NCBI GenBank assembly: GCA_026874595.1 | Contig: CM049314.1 | Coordinates: 79,161,300-79,225,299, forward strand | Direction: 5' to 3' | Origin: Sipunculus nudus | Lineage: Eukaryota > Annelida > Sipuncula > Golfingiida > Sipunculidae | Length of the DNA stretch: 64,000 nt | Part shown: positions 63,901-64,000 of the stretch, one piece after another | Layout: each line of letters starts with the position of its first letter | How positions within the stretch are numbered: position 1 is the stretch's first letter | Position numbers and translations under genes: made by a program | The notes under the pieces: generated by a model | The model's database searches: none | What the model was told of the DNA's origin: nothing | Seen by the model: only the letters and a program-made list of their open reading frames with translations

Positions 63901-64000
63901 AAATTGTGTGGTGTTTTCATCGTAAGCAAAGCATAAGCAAAGAATTAGCAAACTGTAAGCAAAGGAACTGTATCTTGAACTATCCTTTTTGCAACTATTT

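Larger units (their letters stand above)
1..64000. repeat. Satellite DNA array, ~375-bp monomer, head-to-tail
   Basis: The motif GTAAGCAAAGC that opens the 11-bp block recurs at 189, 565, 940, 1316, 1692, 2067 and 2443, a spacing of 375-376 bp, and this continues to the window end. All copies I read lie in the same orientation. No stretch departs from the monomer pattern, so there is no inserted element, gene or unique flank, and both array ends lie outside the window. One hand-counted monomer is about 31% G+C. Function cannot be read from the sequence; by analogy with other long higher-order arrays a centromeric or other heterochromatic site is likely. I do not recognise the family, so species and satellite name are left open. 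Confidence 0.97.
51479..64000. repeat. Large segmental duplication of 32,732-46,005
   Basis: Bases 51,479 to about 54,700 match 32,732 onward at an offset of 18,747 bp. From about 54,700 to the window end the match continues at 17,995 bp. The 752-bp change equals two monomers missing from this copy. Rare private variants are copied faithfully: CATACTTGTG (55,624), CTGAAACG (55,873), the one-base loss GGTGAATT (57,834), ATGTCAGTC (58,871) and TTTAAAGAAA (63,135). I saw only a few differences, for example ATTCCCGATC (56,313-56,322). The copy runs beyond the window. Confidence 0.93.

Noticed and set aside
51479-64000. Assembly artefact as the explanation for the large duplication
   Set aside because: Not excluded, but the copy has its own substitutions, a chimeric left junction and a two-monomer deletion, which a simple duplicated contig would not show.
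1-64000. tRNA, rRNA, insertion sequences or bacterial operons
   Set aside because: No cloverleaf, rRNA core, transposase frame or gene-sized open frame is present; every stretch fits the satellite monomer.

Overview
The whole 64 kb window is one uninterrupted satellite DNA array. About 170 copies (64,000/375) of an AT-rich monomer of roughly 375 bp stand head to tail on one strand. A hand count of one monomer (39,179-39,548) gives about 31% G+C. I found no gene, RNA gene, transposon, inverted block or unique DNA. The open frames of 61-70 codons on the minus strand recur with the monomer and are by-products of it. A gene-free array with nested multi-monomer periods points to eukaryotic heterochromatin such as a centromere, pericentromere or subtelomere. 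I do not recognise the monomer and cannot name the organism or the chromosomal site.

Each monomer has (i) a block of usually four 11-bp units of the form TAAGCAAAGCN, (ii) a strongly conserved segment of about 130 bp with two palindromic cores (TTCTTAAGAA-like and TTCCCGGGAA) and a near-invariant box of about 40 bp ending in ATGCAAAAGG, and (iii) a variable segment of about 170 bp that sorts monomers into family A and family B (B1, B2, B3). Many monomers are A/B chimeras.

Layout. 1-2,254: two copies of a 3-monomer unit (1,127 bp); a third copy lies at 4,731-5,840. 2,255-14,334: an older mosaic of short duplications (offsets 1,500, 1,870, 4,506 and 6,373 bp) between diverged monomers. 14,335-19,788: a 5-monomer higher-order repeat (1,868-1,870 bp), two full copies and one partial. 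20,170-39,687: two tandem copies of a 26-monomer unit (exactly 9,759 bp), each carrying parts of a nested 12-monomer tandem repeat (4,506 bp). 41,778-48,509: two tandem copies of a 9-monomer unit (3,366 bp). 48,510-51,478: an island with more private substitutions. 51,479-64,000: a near-identical second copy of 32,732-46,005 that lacks two monomers (752 bp) and runs off the window.

Private variants order several events: the 12-mer tandem came first, then the 26-mer duplication. The block duplication of at least 12.5 kb came after both the 26-mer and the 9-mer. The two-monomer deletion came with or after the block duplication. This fits repeated out-of-register exchange between sister arrays, with the youngest and longest duplications on the right. 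The most notable signals are the stacked duplication scales, the clustering of independent junctions in one conserved box, and dyads whose arms change sequence between families while staying complementary.
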